Below, piece by piece: positions 11,586-22,175 of a stretch of DNA of 64,000 nt. The position numbers were made by a program, and so were the translations under genes. The notes beneath the pieces were generated by a model. That model was not told the DNA's origin, ran no database searches, and saw only the letters and a program-made list of their open reading frames with translations. This DNA comes from Cryoendolithus antarcticus (lineage: Eukaryota > Ascomycota > Dothideomycetes > Cladosporiales > Cladosporiaceae). The stretch lies in NCBI GenBank assembly GCA_002077065.1, contig NAJO01000034.1, positions 248,001-312,000 on the forward strand, written 5' to 3'. Position 1 is the stretch's first letter. Every line of letters begins with the position of its first letter.

Positions 11586-13889
11586 ATGGCCTCACTTTCC
11601 GGCGCTGGGCGTCTCAAAGACGACGTCGACTACTCGCGCTCGCATCGCAGCCCCCCGGCTGTGCCTTCTATAGCTTACAACGCCGTTACCTCGGAGCAGG
11701 CGCCTGAGATCGGTGATAGGCCGCTGGGACAGACGTTGCGCTCGCGTTTAGATACTGAGCAGCAGTACCAGGACATTGCACGCACGAAGAGTCGCGGTGG
11801 GGAGAGTGAGCATCAGCATCCGGCGAGGAAGCATAGTCTGAGTGGATTGCTGAGAAGGCAGCCGTCTGGGAGTGCGGTTTCCGTGCATTCACGAGCTGGC
11901 TCGGAAGTACCTACCTCACCACCACTGCCAGCAAGCAGTACTTTTCTACAATACAACGCCCAAACGACTCTAGGCGACTCCCAGCGACACACACCGCAAG
12001 ACTCCATCTCGAACACCTCGGAGCGCTCAGGCTTGTTCCGCACAAAATCTAAAGACAGCGTCGGCAAGGAAAGAAACATGTTGCGCAAATCCTCCAAAGC
12101 GCGGCAGCAGCAAGCCGCCGAGCTGGAACGGCAAGCGCGCGAAGCCCAACTCCTTCCTCGCCAGCCGCCGCGCCTTCCAAGCCACAACCCTCTACCGAAC
12201 CTCTCCTCTTTCGATGAAGGCCGACCAGATAGCGTCGCCATCTTCAGCCCTCAAGCCTACACCGATCCTCGTGCTCCGCCTGCCGTGCCGCAGCAAGGCC
12301 ACTACAACAACATCTCGACAGCCAACTTCTCTCGGCCTGGAGGAAACGCCTTCGCTATGGCGAAGTCGACGTCGTTTGACCAGAATAGCTCGAGTTCGCC
12401 TGCTTATGCTGTGAGAGGTGCTTCCGCTTCGGCCAGTCCGCCTTCGTTCAATGCTTTACCAGGGAGCGTCAATGGGGAGAACGGCGAGGCTGGAGGGGCG
12501 AGTATGACGAACAGGGGGAGGTACAGTTATGCTAGTACGGCTGCGGGCAATGGCGGTCATGTTAACAGTCCGCGAAGGGTGAGGCGGAGGAAGGACCCCA
12601 CGCCGTTCAAGTGAGTCTGCATGATCGTCGTGTGATGGTGGGACGAGTCACTGACTGTGAGCAGCATTCTCGTTATCGGTACAAAGTCCAGCGGCAAGAC
12701 CTCCTTCATTTCGTTCCTACGCCACTCGCTTGCATTACCCTCACACAAACCTCAGGAGGCTCCGTTCAGCCCGCCGCCACAGGGCAGCTTCACGTCACAC
12801 TATCTCGAGGCGGATATGGAGGGTGAGAGGATTGGACTGACTTTATGGGATTCGCCTGGTCTAGAGACGAACATCGTCGACTTACAACTGCGCGAGACAA
12901 CTGCCTTCATCGAAGCGAAGTTTGAGGATACGTTCAAGGAGGAGCAAAAGGTGCAGCGCAGTCCCGGGTTCAAGGACACTCACATTCATTGCGTGTTCTA
13001 CGTTCTCGACCCGGTCCGTCTGGATGCTACGGTCGCTGCAGCAGGCGAGAAGAGCAGCAAGGGTGGATTGGACGAGGACGTGGACCTGCAGACCCTCCGT
13101 GCGCTCTGGGGCAAGACCACGGTGATCCCAGTCATAGCTAAGGCCGACACTCTCACAACAGGCCACATGGCCTTCCTCAAGCGCGCAGTCTGGGAAAGTA
13201 TCAAAACAGCAAAGCTCAGCCCACTTGAAGCGCTCGAGCTGGAGGAAGACGACATTGATTCTGGTCGAGACTCTGACAATGACGAAGAGGACTCTGACGT
13301 GCCTACCCACGACACAGACGCCAACGAGAGTGTCACGAACAACCTTCTCGACCGCTCTTCGTCTGAAGACAGCATTCCTCTGCCAACGAAACGCACTTCA
13401 CACATCCGCCAGCCCTCTGGTCCAGCATCGCTGAGCGACGAAGAGCCCTACATTCCACTCTCCATACTGTCACCCGACCCATACGCTCTCAAGTCTGTCA
13501 ATCCATCACAGAAGGACCTGGTTCGCACCTTCCCGTGGGGTACAGCCAGTCCCTTCAACCCCCAACACTGCGACTTCCTCCGTCTCCGAGACTCGATCTT
13601 CCTCGAGTGGCGGAGTGATCTGCGGGAGCTTAGTAGAGTGCGGTGGTACGAGGCTTGGCGTACCGCGAGGTTGAGGAACGTGCCTGGCAGCAAGATGAGG
13701 ATCAAGGGTGGTGTCACTCCTGTGGGCGCTGTGCCGAGAGAGGGACGTGGCGCGAGTGGTGGCTTCAAGGCCGAGGGCAGAGTGCCGAGGAGTGTGAGTA
13801 GTCAGGGCCAGAGTGGTGCGATGGGTGTGGGCCAGTCGGGAATAGGAGTTGGAGGTGTGCCGCAGAGTGCTGGGGCGGCTGCGTACTGA
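11586..13889 (+). CDS. aspE: septin-like GTPase (AspE type)
   Basis: Two exons, 11586-12610 and 12665-13889, phase 2, giving 749 residues. The first 340 residues are Ser/Pro/Gln-rich and look disordered. The GTPase domain starts at the splice site: TPFNILVIGTKSSGKTSF contains the P-loop at about 347-354. The G3 motif is DSPGLE (about 404) and the G4 motif AKAD (about 500). An acidic insert with SGRDSDNDEEDSD lies between G4 and the conserved DPYALK and FPWGTA region (septin unique-element area). The C-terminus is basic and Gly-rich, without the coiled coil of core septins. This is the architecture of the fungal AspE class, which assists higher-order septin structures at growing tips and septa. 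It starts at the ATG at 11586. Confidence 0.8.
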
Positions 13890-14462
13890 GGCTCGTGGAG
13901 AAATTGATCCTTCTCAAGACAGAGAGATTGCGACGGGACACCGATCTGGAGACTCGGAAAGCGAACACATGCTATCAAGTACGACATGGACATTACGGCG
14001 CACACATACCGACTTCAGCAACGATACATACACCGACTAGAGACCTACACCGGTGGTCAGGAGCGTAATGTGTGCTGCGAGAAGGGAACGGAGGTCGATT
14101 GAGAAAGATGGCGGAACGTTCGATTACATGCGGGTGAACAGAGCGAGTTCACGGTGCTTTGTGACGAAGTGTAGAGTAGGTATATACCCCCTTGGTTTTC
14201 TGTAGCGAAATGTGAAGCGATGTCGATATCAGCCGCCCTCGGGCCAGCTCCATATCATTGGCCGCGCTCTACTTCTACGCGCGCAGCGTGCATGCTGTGC
14301 CGCACATGTGCAACACTGACACTGCGCTGCATTATTCTGACCTGACTTTCGATATCTGGACAGAGCAGCGATGTCGAGATTGGCTTTCGAGTGTGTGTCT
14401 TTTGACTTTTGATAGTCTTTGCTTGCCGTCTGGTACGGTCGGCGGCGTCGGCCCGTGGCGCG
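13890..14462. other. intergenic
   Basis: Gap of about 570 bp between the septin and the HET gene on the same strand. No supported coding sequence; short frames only. Confidence 0.4.
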
Positions 14463-16511
14463 ATGAACAAGGTTCATGCCACCGAAGCTGCGGTCTCACC
14501 TCATGATCCTACCGCGACATTTGTGTACGATGAGCTTGATGATGCTAAGACACACATTCGTCTGTTGAGAATCCGCCATGCGGAAGTAGGTGGAGCTGTG
14601 GAGTGCGATCTGAGACCGCACCTGGTCGAGCACTGTCCGTCGTACACAGCGGTGTCATACACCTGGGGCGATCCTGGAGCGACGACTTCGATATCAGTGA
14701 ACGGCCTTGCTCTGCATGTTCGACAGAACTGCGCATATGTGCTTTGCCAAGCGCATCGTTACGGCGACGGCTTCTACTGGGTCGATGCAATCTGCATCAA
14801 TCAGAACAGTGAGGCGGAGAAAAGCGATCAGGTTCAGATGATGGGGCAGATCTTCAGGCGTGCTGAAGCGGTACTGGCGTGTGTCGGGGACTACTCGGGC
14901 GACAGCACCTTCCTGTGCGGGAAGCTCAGAGACCACGAGAGTACCCTTCTCGCCGTTGTCGATCAGCTCGACAGTAGCAATGCTGCTTTCTGGCCTCGAT
15001 ATCGTGTGCCGGACTCGACATTGCAGCAGCTATTACGACTTGCGAAGAGCATCGCTTGGCGCCTGCGCTTCACTCTCGATACTCATCGACGCATCTTTGC
15101 TGCCGTAGTTGCCATGCTGGAGCGTCCATACTTCCAGCGCGTCTGGGTGGCCCAGGAACTCTTCATGGCGAAATAGTCTCTACTGTTGTGCGGTTTCGAC
15201 AAATGTAAGATGGTGGCGCTCGAGGGCTTACTTGCTATATCCACACTCTCCGACTGGGGTACCTCTCGGTCCGACGCTGCGTTTCTGTACAGTGTCGGCT
15301 ACCGCTTTCGTACCATGCCGTTCTGGCGCCGGATGTTATATTCAGTGACGCAAAATATCGATCCCGACGGACGCTTAGGCTACTCAGGCGCAGAGAGTGT
15401 CTTAGCGACTCCGTTGCGCTATGCCGGTAGCTGCAACGGTCGACCGGAGGACTCCCTCGGCCGTATGATAAACAGCGTTCAAATGTTGCAATGCACTGAC
15501 CCACGAGATATGATCTATGCCATAGTCGGCATGCTGGGCGCTAGCATTACAGAGCACATCATTGTTGACTACCGCAAATCTACATTTGGCGTTGCAGTTG
15601 ATGTCTTCCTGCTCGTCATTGGCGAAACGGCTGCGAAACTGGTCCTCGACGAAGCAATTGACACCGATGGCGATCCAGGTCTAGGAATAGTGTTACAAGT
15701 CCTTGCTCTTTCACCTGCCGACTCGCAGTATACAGCGGCAATTGCAGCACGGATGTTCAATGGCCATGAGAACACTTCGATATCACACCCGATGTCAGAA
15801 CCCAGAGTACATTTCTGGATCAACCATTGGGCTGGTCATCGGATCTGGCAGGTCGGACAAACATGGAGACGAGGCTCAGAGGAAGTATGCGGTACACCTT
15901 TTAACCTGAACACGTCTCGCGTCGTCAAAGTCGAGGACGATCGAGGGGAACTCTTAGCAGTGTTATCGGACAAAGTGCGTAACGGCGACTGGCTGCTGGA
16001 AAGTGCGACACCGTGGAGTGCGAGCTGCCCAGGCATGGTGCTTCGACCAGCCGCATCTGGGAAAATGATGATCGTCAGTACTGCTATCTTCATACGATCC
16101 GACTATCCTGGGTCAGCTGCAACTGCTTTTAGCACCAGGTTCGATGCGGAAGATCTTGCGACATGCCTATACCATTATACTTCTTTCTGGGGTCATACTC
16201 GACCGGAAGTATCATTTCCTGTCCGTCCGGCTGGCGTTAAATTGACTGTGTCGCCGGAGCTTCCTGGAGGCATCTATCGTCCGACCGAGATCATTGAGCA
16301 GAATCTAGCATTCTACCATGCGAGCTACCTGCGAGGGAAGGTTCCTGCTGATTTCGTAGAGTACTTTACAGTCCATCCTTGCTGCGACACAATGTCATCG
16401 TACGGCGAAGCGTTGATGACCAAGGGTCGCCCTGATGACTTCCGTCCTATGGCTCCGACGCATACAGCCTGGATCACGCCGAGGGCGGTGGATGTATGGC
16501 CAGATGGCTGA
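14463..16511 (+). pseudogene. HET-domain protein gene with an internal TAG
   Basis: The reading frame runs from the ATG at 14463 to a TAG at 15174-15176 (codon 238), then continues in the same frame to the TGA ending at 16511, 682 codons without the stop. The N-terminal part carries the HET domain: YTAVSYTWGDPG, FYWVDAICINQN, and RVWVAQELFMAK directly before the stop. After the stop the frame resumes with a typical HET continuation (LLLCGFDKC, later CTDPRDMIYAIVGMLG and IIVDYRKS). No GT-AG intron can remove the stop without deleting the conserved RVWVAQEL motif. HET proteins trigger cell death after fusion of incompatible hyphae. The product may be a 237-residue truncated protein, or the gene may be dead. 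Confidence 0.8.
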
Positions 16512-18175
16512 CAGTCGAGACCTCGTCAGTCAGCAGCCGCGTGGACTGCTCGCGCGCGACTATACGCCTTGAATGAGGCGCCTGGATCTATTTCCCGACG
16601 GACCGTATGCCGCATGTCAACGGCCAATGATGCGTTGCGACCTTCCACGCGCACCCGTGACTCCTCCAGCTCCAGCAAACGATAGGGCAAGCTGATTTGA
16701 TCGTTGGATCAGACAGCTAGCTTTGGTTCGTGGCATCTCTTATATAAGAAGTGAACGTCCCTAGCTGTGTCCTTACAGTGACTTCAACATTGATACGGTC
16801 GAACCGCTGCATGGCATTCACTTACTCTCGCGTTTAGATCATCTTCCGTGTCTGTTCCTGTCGACTTATTGCTGCACTCATTATCCAGTACTTCAGACAT
16901 CCCAGAACACTGAAGCCTACCAAACACATACTGTATGATACGATGCCTGCTATACCACTCAATACATCAAAGGCTTTACAATACAATCACGACGTCACAT
17001 ACAATGCAACGGTGACTCACCTTCCTGCTAGTTGTGACCTCTGCTCTCTCTAACAACGTGGTGTCTGCAGCAGTCACTGTCGCCTAGCTAGAGGAGCTTG
17101 GAGCCCGGTCGAATGCATTGACAAGCACTTCGGCCGGTAGTGTAGGTCTCAACAGACCCCGCCACCCAGAATGGCGCCGGAAACTAGCAATTCGCGCTCG
17201 AGACCGTCAATCCTTGTCCCGGCATGGTCAACGCTAACGCCACAGGCAAAGTCTCCAACAGCGAAGTATTCCTACTCAAGTTCGACGGAATGTTCATTAG
17301 CACCTTTCTGTCCGGCTGGGTTCTGCAATTACTTGTTCAAGGTGGTTCATTGCAGATCATAGTCCCCGACTATCATGATCCTGGCCGCATCTATGCCGCC
17401 GCGAGTGGCTTGCATCTCACGATGATCGACAGCACCAAGGCAGAGTTGACGCCCTGGAAGGTGGGAACATGACTCACGACTTCAGATCTGCCGAACGGAG
17501 ACAGTGGGCGAGTGGCGTGGCGATGGACGCCCAATATTTTGGAGTCAGATTAGGGTCTCAAGTAATACGACAAGCGCACTGGTTTACGATTTGCTGCAAC
17601 GTCTAGTGGATATGGCAACAGGGTAAGTGATGCTTGGGAAGCCGCTTGGTCCGTTGAGATACGCGTCCATGTCTTATGTCTGGGGAGCTTTGTGTTCACT
17701 ATCGGATCGCAGCTGCATGCAAGGCTCTCGGTGCAGCGAGCCTTTCACAGCCTCGGGCCATGCTGTACCTGCTCTGTGTGGCTTGAACTCTGCGTCTCTG
17801 TAGAATCCCCGCACAGTTAAGGTCCAGGCTTTTGTTTTGGCGAAGCTATACGCTTGGCGGTGGTGGCTTGGGGGACGCCTTCTTCGTTGGCGTGCGGACG
17901 GATTGAGCAATAGCACATACGTTCATATCGTCCTGCCGTTGCGTTTCCGCGTATGACCATTCAAGTGTACGTTGATGACATCCATTTGCTTACGCCCAGT
18001 GGTTTCTTCGCGTTTGGCGGCGGTGGCTTCGCGAAAGCTTACATGTTCGTTCGCGACGAGTGCAGACATATAGTATGCACTAGTCGCCCGGCGAGAACGT
18101 CTTTTCACCTGTCAAGAAGACCACCCCATCGTGCCTGAACTCCTCAATTCTAGCTACTCGCGTGAGATAGTGACA
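16512..18175. other. intergenic with an unassigned open frame
   Basis: About 1.66 kb. At 17170-17472 an open frame on the plus strand reads like protein (for example SEVFLLKFDGMFISTFLSGW then QGGSLQIIVPDYHDPGRIYA) and ends in TGA. It is preceded by an acceptor-like TAG, so it could be a terminal exon or a gene relic. I do not recognise the family. Nothing else was seen. Confidence 0.3.
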
Positions 18176-19027
18176 ATGCTCCTCATCGCTTTCCTGATAG
18201 CATTCCCACCCCTTGTCCTTTCCAATCATCTCCTCCTTGATCAAGTCGATCTTATAAAGCGCCAAACCTGCCCTATCGGCCAAGGCTATTTCTCCGAGTG
18301 TGGCTGCGTAAGTCTCCCAACATCCGCTGGCTTTGGAATCCCATGAAGACCGAAATCTGACGCTGCTCCCTAGTGCCCTGACTACGGCCTCCAAGGCTGT
18401 TACCGACCCGTCAAACCCGTTGTAGGCGCCTGGGCTTGCTACGACTACCCTCCTGGCGAGATCGTCACAACTCTGACTGACGGTCAAACCCCCGCCACCT
18501 CTACTTCCCGCCCGACGTCGACAAGCCTGAGCTATGATTGCCCGTCTGGTGAAACCGAGTGCGGACCCACTTACTGCATGCTGCTCAGTTCGCAGTGCTG
18601 TGCAAGTACGGGAGAGAGCTGCCGATCCGGCAAGTATTGTGTCACCAGATCAGACGGGAGCTGGGGTTGCTGCCCAAATGGGTCGATCTGCGATGGCTCT
18701 GGGTCCGGGGGAGGAAATGTCGTTGCGACAACAACCACCAGGCCTTATACCACTACGGCTGCGCCAGTGGAGTCGTCGACTGTGGAGACTTCGACTGCGA
18801 CGTCTGCTGCGCGTCCGAGTGTTATTACGGTGACTGAGCAGTCGATTTCTCCCACAGCAGAGACCACGACGCCAACCACAAGAACGGTGTTCGTGGGAGG
18901 TGGAGAGTCTACTGTGACACCGGCCGCGGCTACGGCTGCGACACAGTCGAGTGTAGCCGTGAAGAATGCGGTCGGCGGGGTGTTCGGGATCGTCGTTGCA
19001 GGTCTAGTGGCGCTGGTGGGATTGTGA
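18176..19027 (+). CDS. GPI-anchored Cys/Ser/Thr-rich surface protein
   Basis: Two exons, 18176-18307 and 18374-19027, with a 66 bp intron in phase 0, give 261 residues. A hydrophobic signal sequence (MLLIAFLIAFPPLVLS) is followed by a cysteine-rich ectodomain (ETECGPTYC, QCCASTGESCRSGKYC, WGCCPNGSIC), a long Ser/Thr/Val linker suited to O-glycosylation, and a C-terminal hydrophobic tail (GVFGIVVAGLVALVGL) ending at the stop, as in GPI attachment signals. The small Cys modules resemble those of many ascomycete cell-wall proteins. The role is presumably cell-surface structure or adhesion; the exact function cannot be read from sequence. Confidence 0.8.
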
Positions 19028-19442
19028 CCGAATGCCCTGCAGTCTCCGATCGATCGCACGAGAGTACATAGTTGTGTGAAGTGACGACCCACGAAGGATA
19101 ATCGAGTTAGTGACATTCAATAATTTCCTGAAGCCGCTCGTGGTCCGTTTCCATGGCGCTGTGCTAATCAATTGCTGGAATTGCTGGCCTCGAGCGCGTA
19201 CTTCAGCCCACAGAGCTGACAACTCACTGGGCCTGGAACGGTGACTGGATTCGCGATATCCTGGGATGCTCGGGGATGGGCTCACTTGTCGCACTCGTAG
19301 ATTCTGACTGTTTGGCTAAGCGAGTGGCTCGAACCCATCAAATTGGCGGTCGATAGATCGGCTGTGGCTGCAAGCAGAGCCTGAAAGCGGGCTGCAGACA
19401 AGCCCTTGACCCATAAATGTAGATTGCCAGCACAGACTCGAG
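19028..19442. other. intergenic, convergent gene ends
   Basis: Lies between the stops of a rightward and a leftward gene, so it is expected to hold two 3' regions. Nothing else seen. Confidence 0.4.
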
Positions 19443-20044
19443 TCATTGATCAGCGCAGCGGCTCGTCAGTCGAGGGGTGCTGGATAATACGAAACGAATT
19501 GCAGCATCAAGGTGCGTGGTGAAGGACACAGTTCCAAGCTGCCGTGCACCGGAACACAACGAGATAATTTGGTAGGCGATCTCTTTTAGAGTCAGCATGC
19601 TGTACTTGTCAGCCACAATATAGACACGTGCGTGCGGCATGATGACGACTTGTTGTGTGTTCTGCTCGGTCTTCTCGTTTTCCGGAAGAGAATCACGCCC
19701 GTATATGTAGCGGATCATCGCAACAGCCGGGTCCGAATCATCGTCGTCGAACCCAATGACAGTCTAATTCTTTTCCTAGCGCCAGTAAGTCAGTATGAGA
19801 TCGTCTGCGGCTTCATTGTGAGTTCACGCACTGCGAAGTCGCCCAGTAGCAGCTTGCGAAAGTACGCCGACCTCTCGCAGAGTTTGTAGCGATGCGCAAA
19901 GAGCGTCCGCGAGCCGATCTTGAGCCGAATGTCTGACAGTGTCTCTTGATCGAAGTATCTATGGATTCAATCAGCAAAAATTCCGCGCCCGTCCGCTATA
20001 GCGAGCACTTACGAGACCACCTCGTTTGACATCGAGATCCCCAT
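19443..20044 (-). CDS. BTB/POZ-domain protein
   Basis: Three exons: 20013-20044, 19832-19958 and 19443-19763, giving 159 residues. The spliced protein starts MGISMSNEVVSYFDQETLSD and has the BTB core: SDIRLKIGSRTLFAHRYKLCERSAYFRKLLLG, then the acidic GFDDDDSDPAVAMIRYIYG and the ARVYIVADKYSMLTLKEIA helices. The middle intron (19764-19831) removes an in-frame stop, which supports the model. BTB proteins of this short form are abundant in Dothideomycetes; they may act as cullin-3 adaptors, but partners are unknown. A second, longer BTB gene lies at 60.6-61.6 kb. Confidence 0.85.
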
Positions 20045-20398
20045 TACGGTTCACTATATTTGTTGTAAGGTTTGTCGGTGAGAAGGATCGGTGATGCTAC
20101 AGAGCAGCGGGAGTAAAGCAACAATTGAATAGCGTTCTAGGTCAGATGGCTACAAGTGCAGGCGAGGAAGGGGAGACCGCGAGCGCACGATCGGAGAGGG
20201 CGGTGCACCTTGAGGCGAATGTGTTCATACCGGGGTGTCGCCGAAGGAAACCGATGCTCCCGACGCTGATGAGATGAGCCAGTCTCTCGTCCTTCGACGC
20301 GGTCGGCCTGTCATTGGAGTGATTCCAAGCTATTGTACATTTTGAGCCGGTGTGCGTAGCTGCTACACTGTTACCCTTCTTCGCTTTTCTCTGACAGC
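20045..20398. other. intergenic
   Basis: Between the start of the BTB gene and the stop of the next leftward gene. No coding features; it must contain the BTB promoter. Confidence 0.4.
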
Positions 20399-21344
20399 TT
20401 ACGTCGACTTGACATGGCTACCTGCCTCCACCTCCTTGACATCGACCGCCGGCGTTCCATCATGCACAGCCTTCGTCTCCTTTGCCTCTCCGCTCAGCTT
20501 CCCCTTGAAGTCATCTACCGACATGGCCGTGTTGGTCGTCACGCCATGGTCCTCAGAGACCTCGTGGTGCTTCTCCTTGATGGGGATGATCTTGTGGGTC
20601 ACATCCTTCTCCACGACGTCTACGATGTGGTGTTAGTAGCTGCTCAGCACGCCAAGGTGTGAGTAGATTCACGCACCCTTCTCAATCACCGGCTGGATAG
20701 TCTCGTGCAAGTGGTGGTGCACGTGCTCGCCCTCGACAGTCTTGTCCTTGGCCTTCTGCTCAACCTCATTCACCTCCTTGGTATCCTTGAACTCAGACTT
20801 CTGGTTATCGAGCCTTGCCTTGACAGCTGCGGTATCGTCATGCTCGACCTCCTTGTACTGTGTGGCTTCGGTCTCGGTCTTGTGCTTCTCGGGAAGTGTC
20901 TCGCTGTCCTTCAGGGGCTGGACGGTGGTGTGGTCTGTAGCACTAATTAGTAACCTGAACCCATGGTAAATCCTTGAGATGCAGGGTGTCGAGCGTACAG
21001 TGGTCCTGATGCCTCTCCTTCTCGATCACCTTCTGCTCGCGCTCCTCGTGGATCTTGGTCTTGTGCTCATGCTCAACAGCTGGCGCGACCTCCTGATCGA
21101 CGGTGGTATCGGTCGTGCCGGCTTGCTTGCTAGTCACCGTCGTCAGCTCAGGATCAGAAGGAGCCGTGGCCGCTGTTTGTGCTAGAGGCGACTTCTCCGC
21201 AGGAGCTGACGACCCTACTGAAGTCATTGACTCCGTCGGAGCCGACGCATCTGTGAGAGCAGCAGCTGGAGCACTCGGCTCGGGGGAGGAAGATTCTTTG
21301 TTGCCGTACAGGAAGTTGTTGATGGCTATTGAAGCGGACTCCAT
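20399..21344 (-). CDS. hydrophilic His/Glu/Lys-rich protein, allergen-like
   Basis: Three exons: 20999-21344, 20677-20934 and 20399-20619, giving 274 residues. The protein lacks a signal peptide or membrane helix and is highly charged. It contains two related His-rich motifs: RHQDHYHTTVQPLKD (rebuilt across the first intron) and HVHHHLHETIQPVIEK, each followed by Lys/Glu-rich sequence. Similar charged fungal proteins are often annotated as allergens or stress proteins, but their biochemical role is not established; intrinsically disordered, desiccation-type protection is one idea. A second in-frame Met 30 bases upstream (21374) is an alternative start. Family assignment is by resemblance only. 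Confidence 0.7.
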
Positions 21345-22175
21345 TCTGGCGGTTTGCTGTGGGGTCGTTTGCAAGGGGCTTGGGTTGAGTAGACAGTGTT
21401 GAGACGACAGACGTATTTGAGGAGAATAGACAGAAAGATGAGATTCAGTACAGTTCTGTTACCTTAGAACAGCAGCAGCAGTGTATATGCACCATCCCTC
21501 CTTCCCCTACCTCATACCCACAACAAGCACTGCGTCATGCCATAGCGGGGCGACAAACGAATTTCGGTCACGTATGCCATCTGGAAGTCGCTCGTCTATG
21601 CTCTAGCCACGGCCTAGCTTGACATGTGTCCCACGTACCAGTTCTGCGGACCGCAGCAGCAGCGCGAAGACCACGCGTGAAGTCGGCTGCTCAGTGGCTG
21701 TGGCTGAGGTAGACTTTGCTGCTAGAGCGAGTGGCGCGTCACCGAGCATGTGATCGTCAGAATCGTAGGGTGCGTTCGAGACGCTCGTGGACGCTGCAAA
21801 AGCGGAGCGATGGCCGAGGGATGGGTGTTAAATGAAGTGCAGTTCGTCGACAATGTCTGTGACCACACGACATAAGTACAGCACGTGTTTCTGCAGAATT
21901 TGAATAACCCATGGCAACCGTATGCTGCTCTCCGAGCAGTCAGTACTGTGCTCAATTCACCAGTCCAGAACAGGGCCGAGATGCTGCAGCCCATAGGCTG
22001 CATGTCATCAATAGACAAAGTTAAGATCGATGGCGCCAGAATTCGACAAGTGTGGCGTCAGAACCTGGCTGTGCTCGTCATTCGGAAATAAGGTTCACGC
22101 TCAAGCGTGCCCGACAATGGACCGACTAATTCGCATCACTCGGTGAGCATGAGGGGTATTATGGTATCTATATGT
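21345..22175. other. intergenic
   Basis: About 830 bp between two leftward genes. No supported coding sequence. It should contain the promoter of the hydrophilic protein gene and the 3' end of siroheme synthase. Confidence 0.4.

Noticed and set aside
15140..15176. Intron removing the TAG of the first HET gene
   Set aside because: The only candidate is 36 bp and would delete the conserved RVWVAQEL motif.
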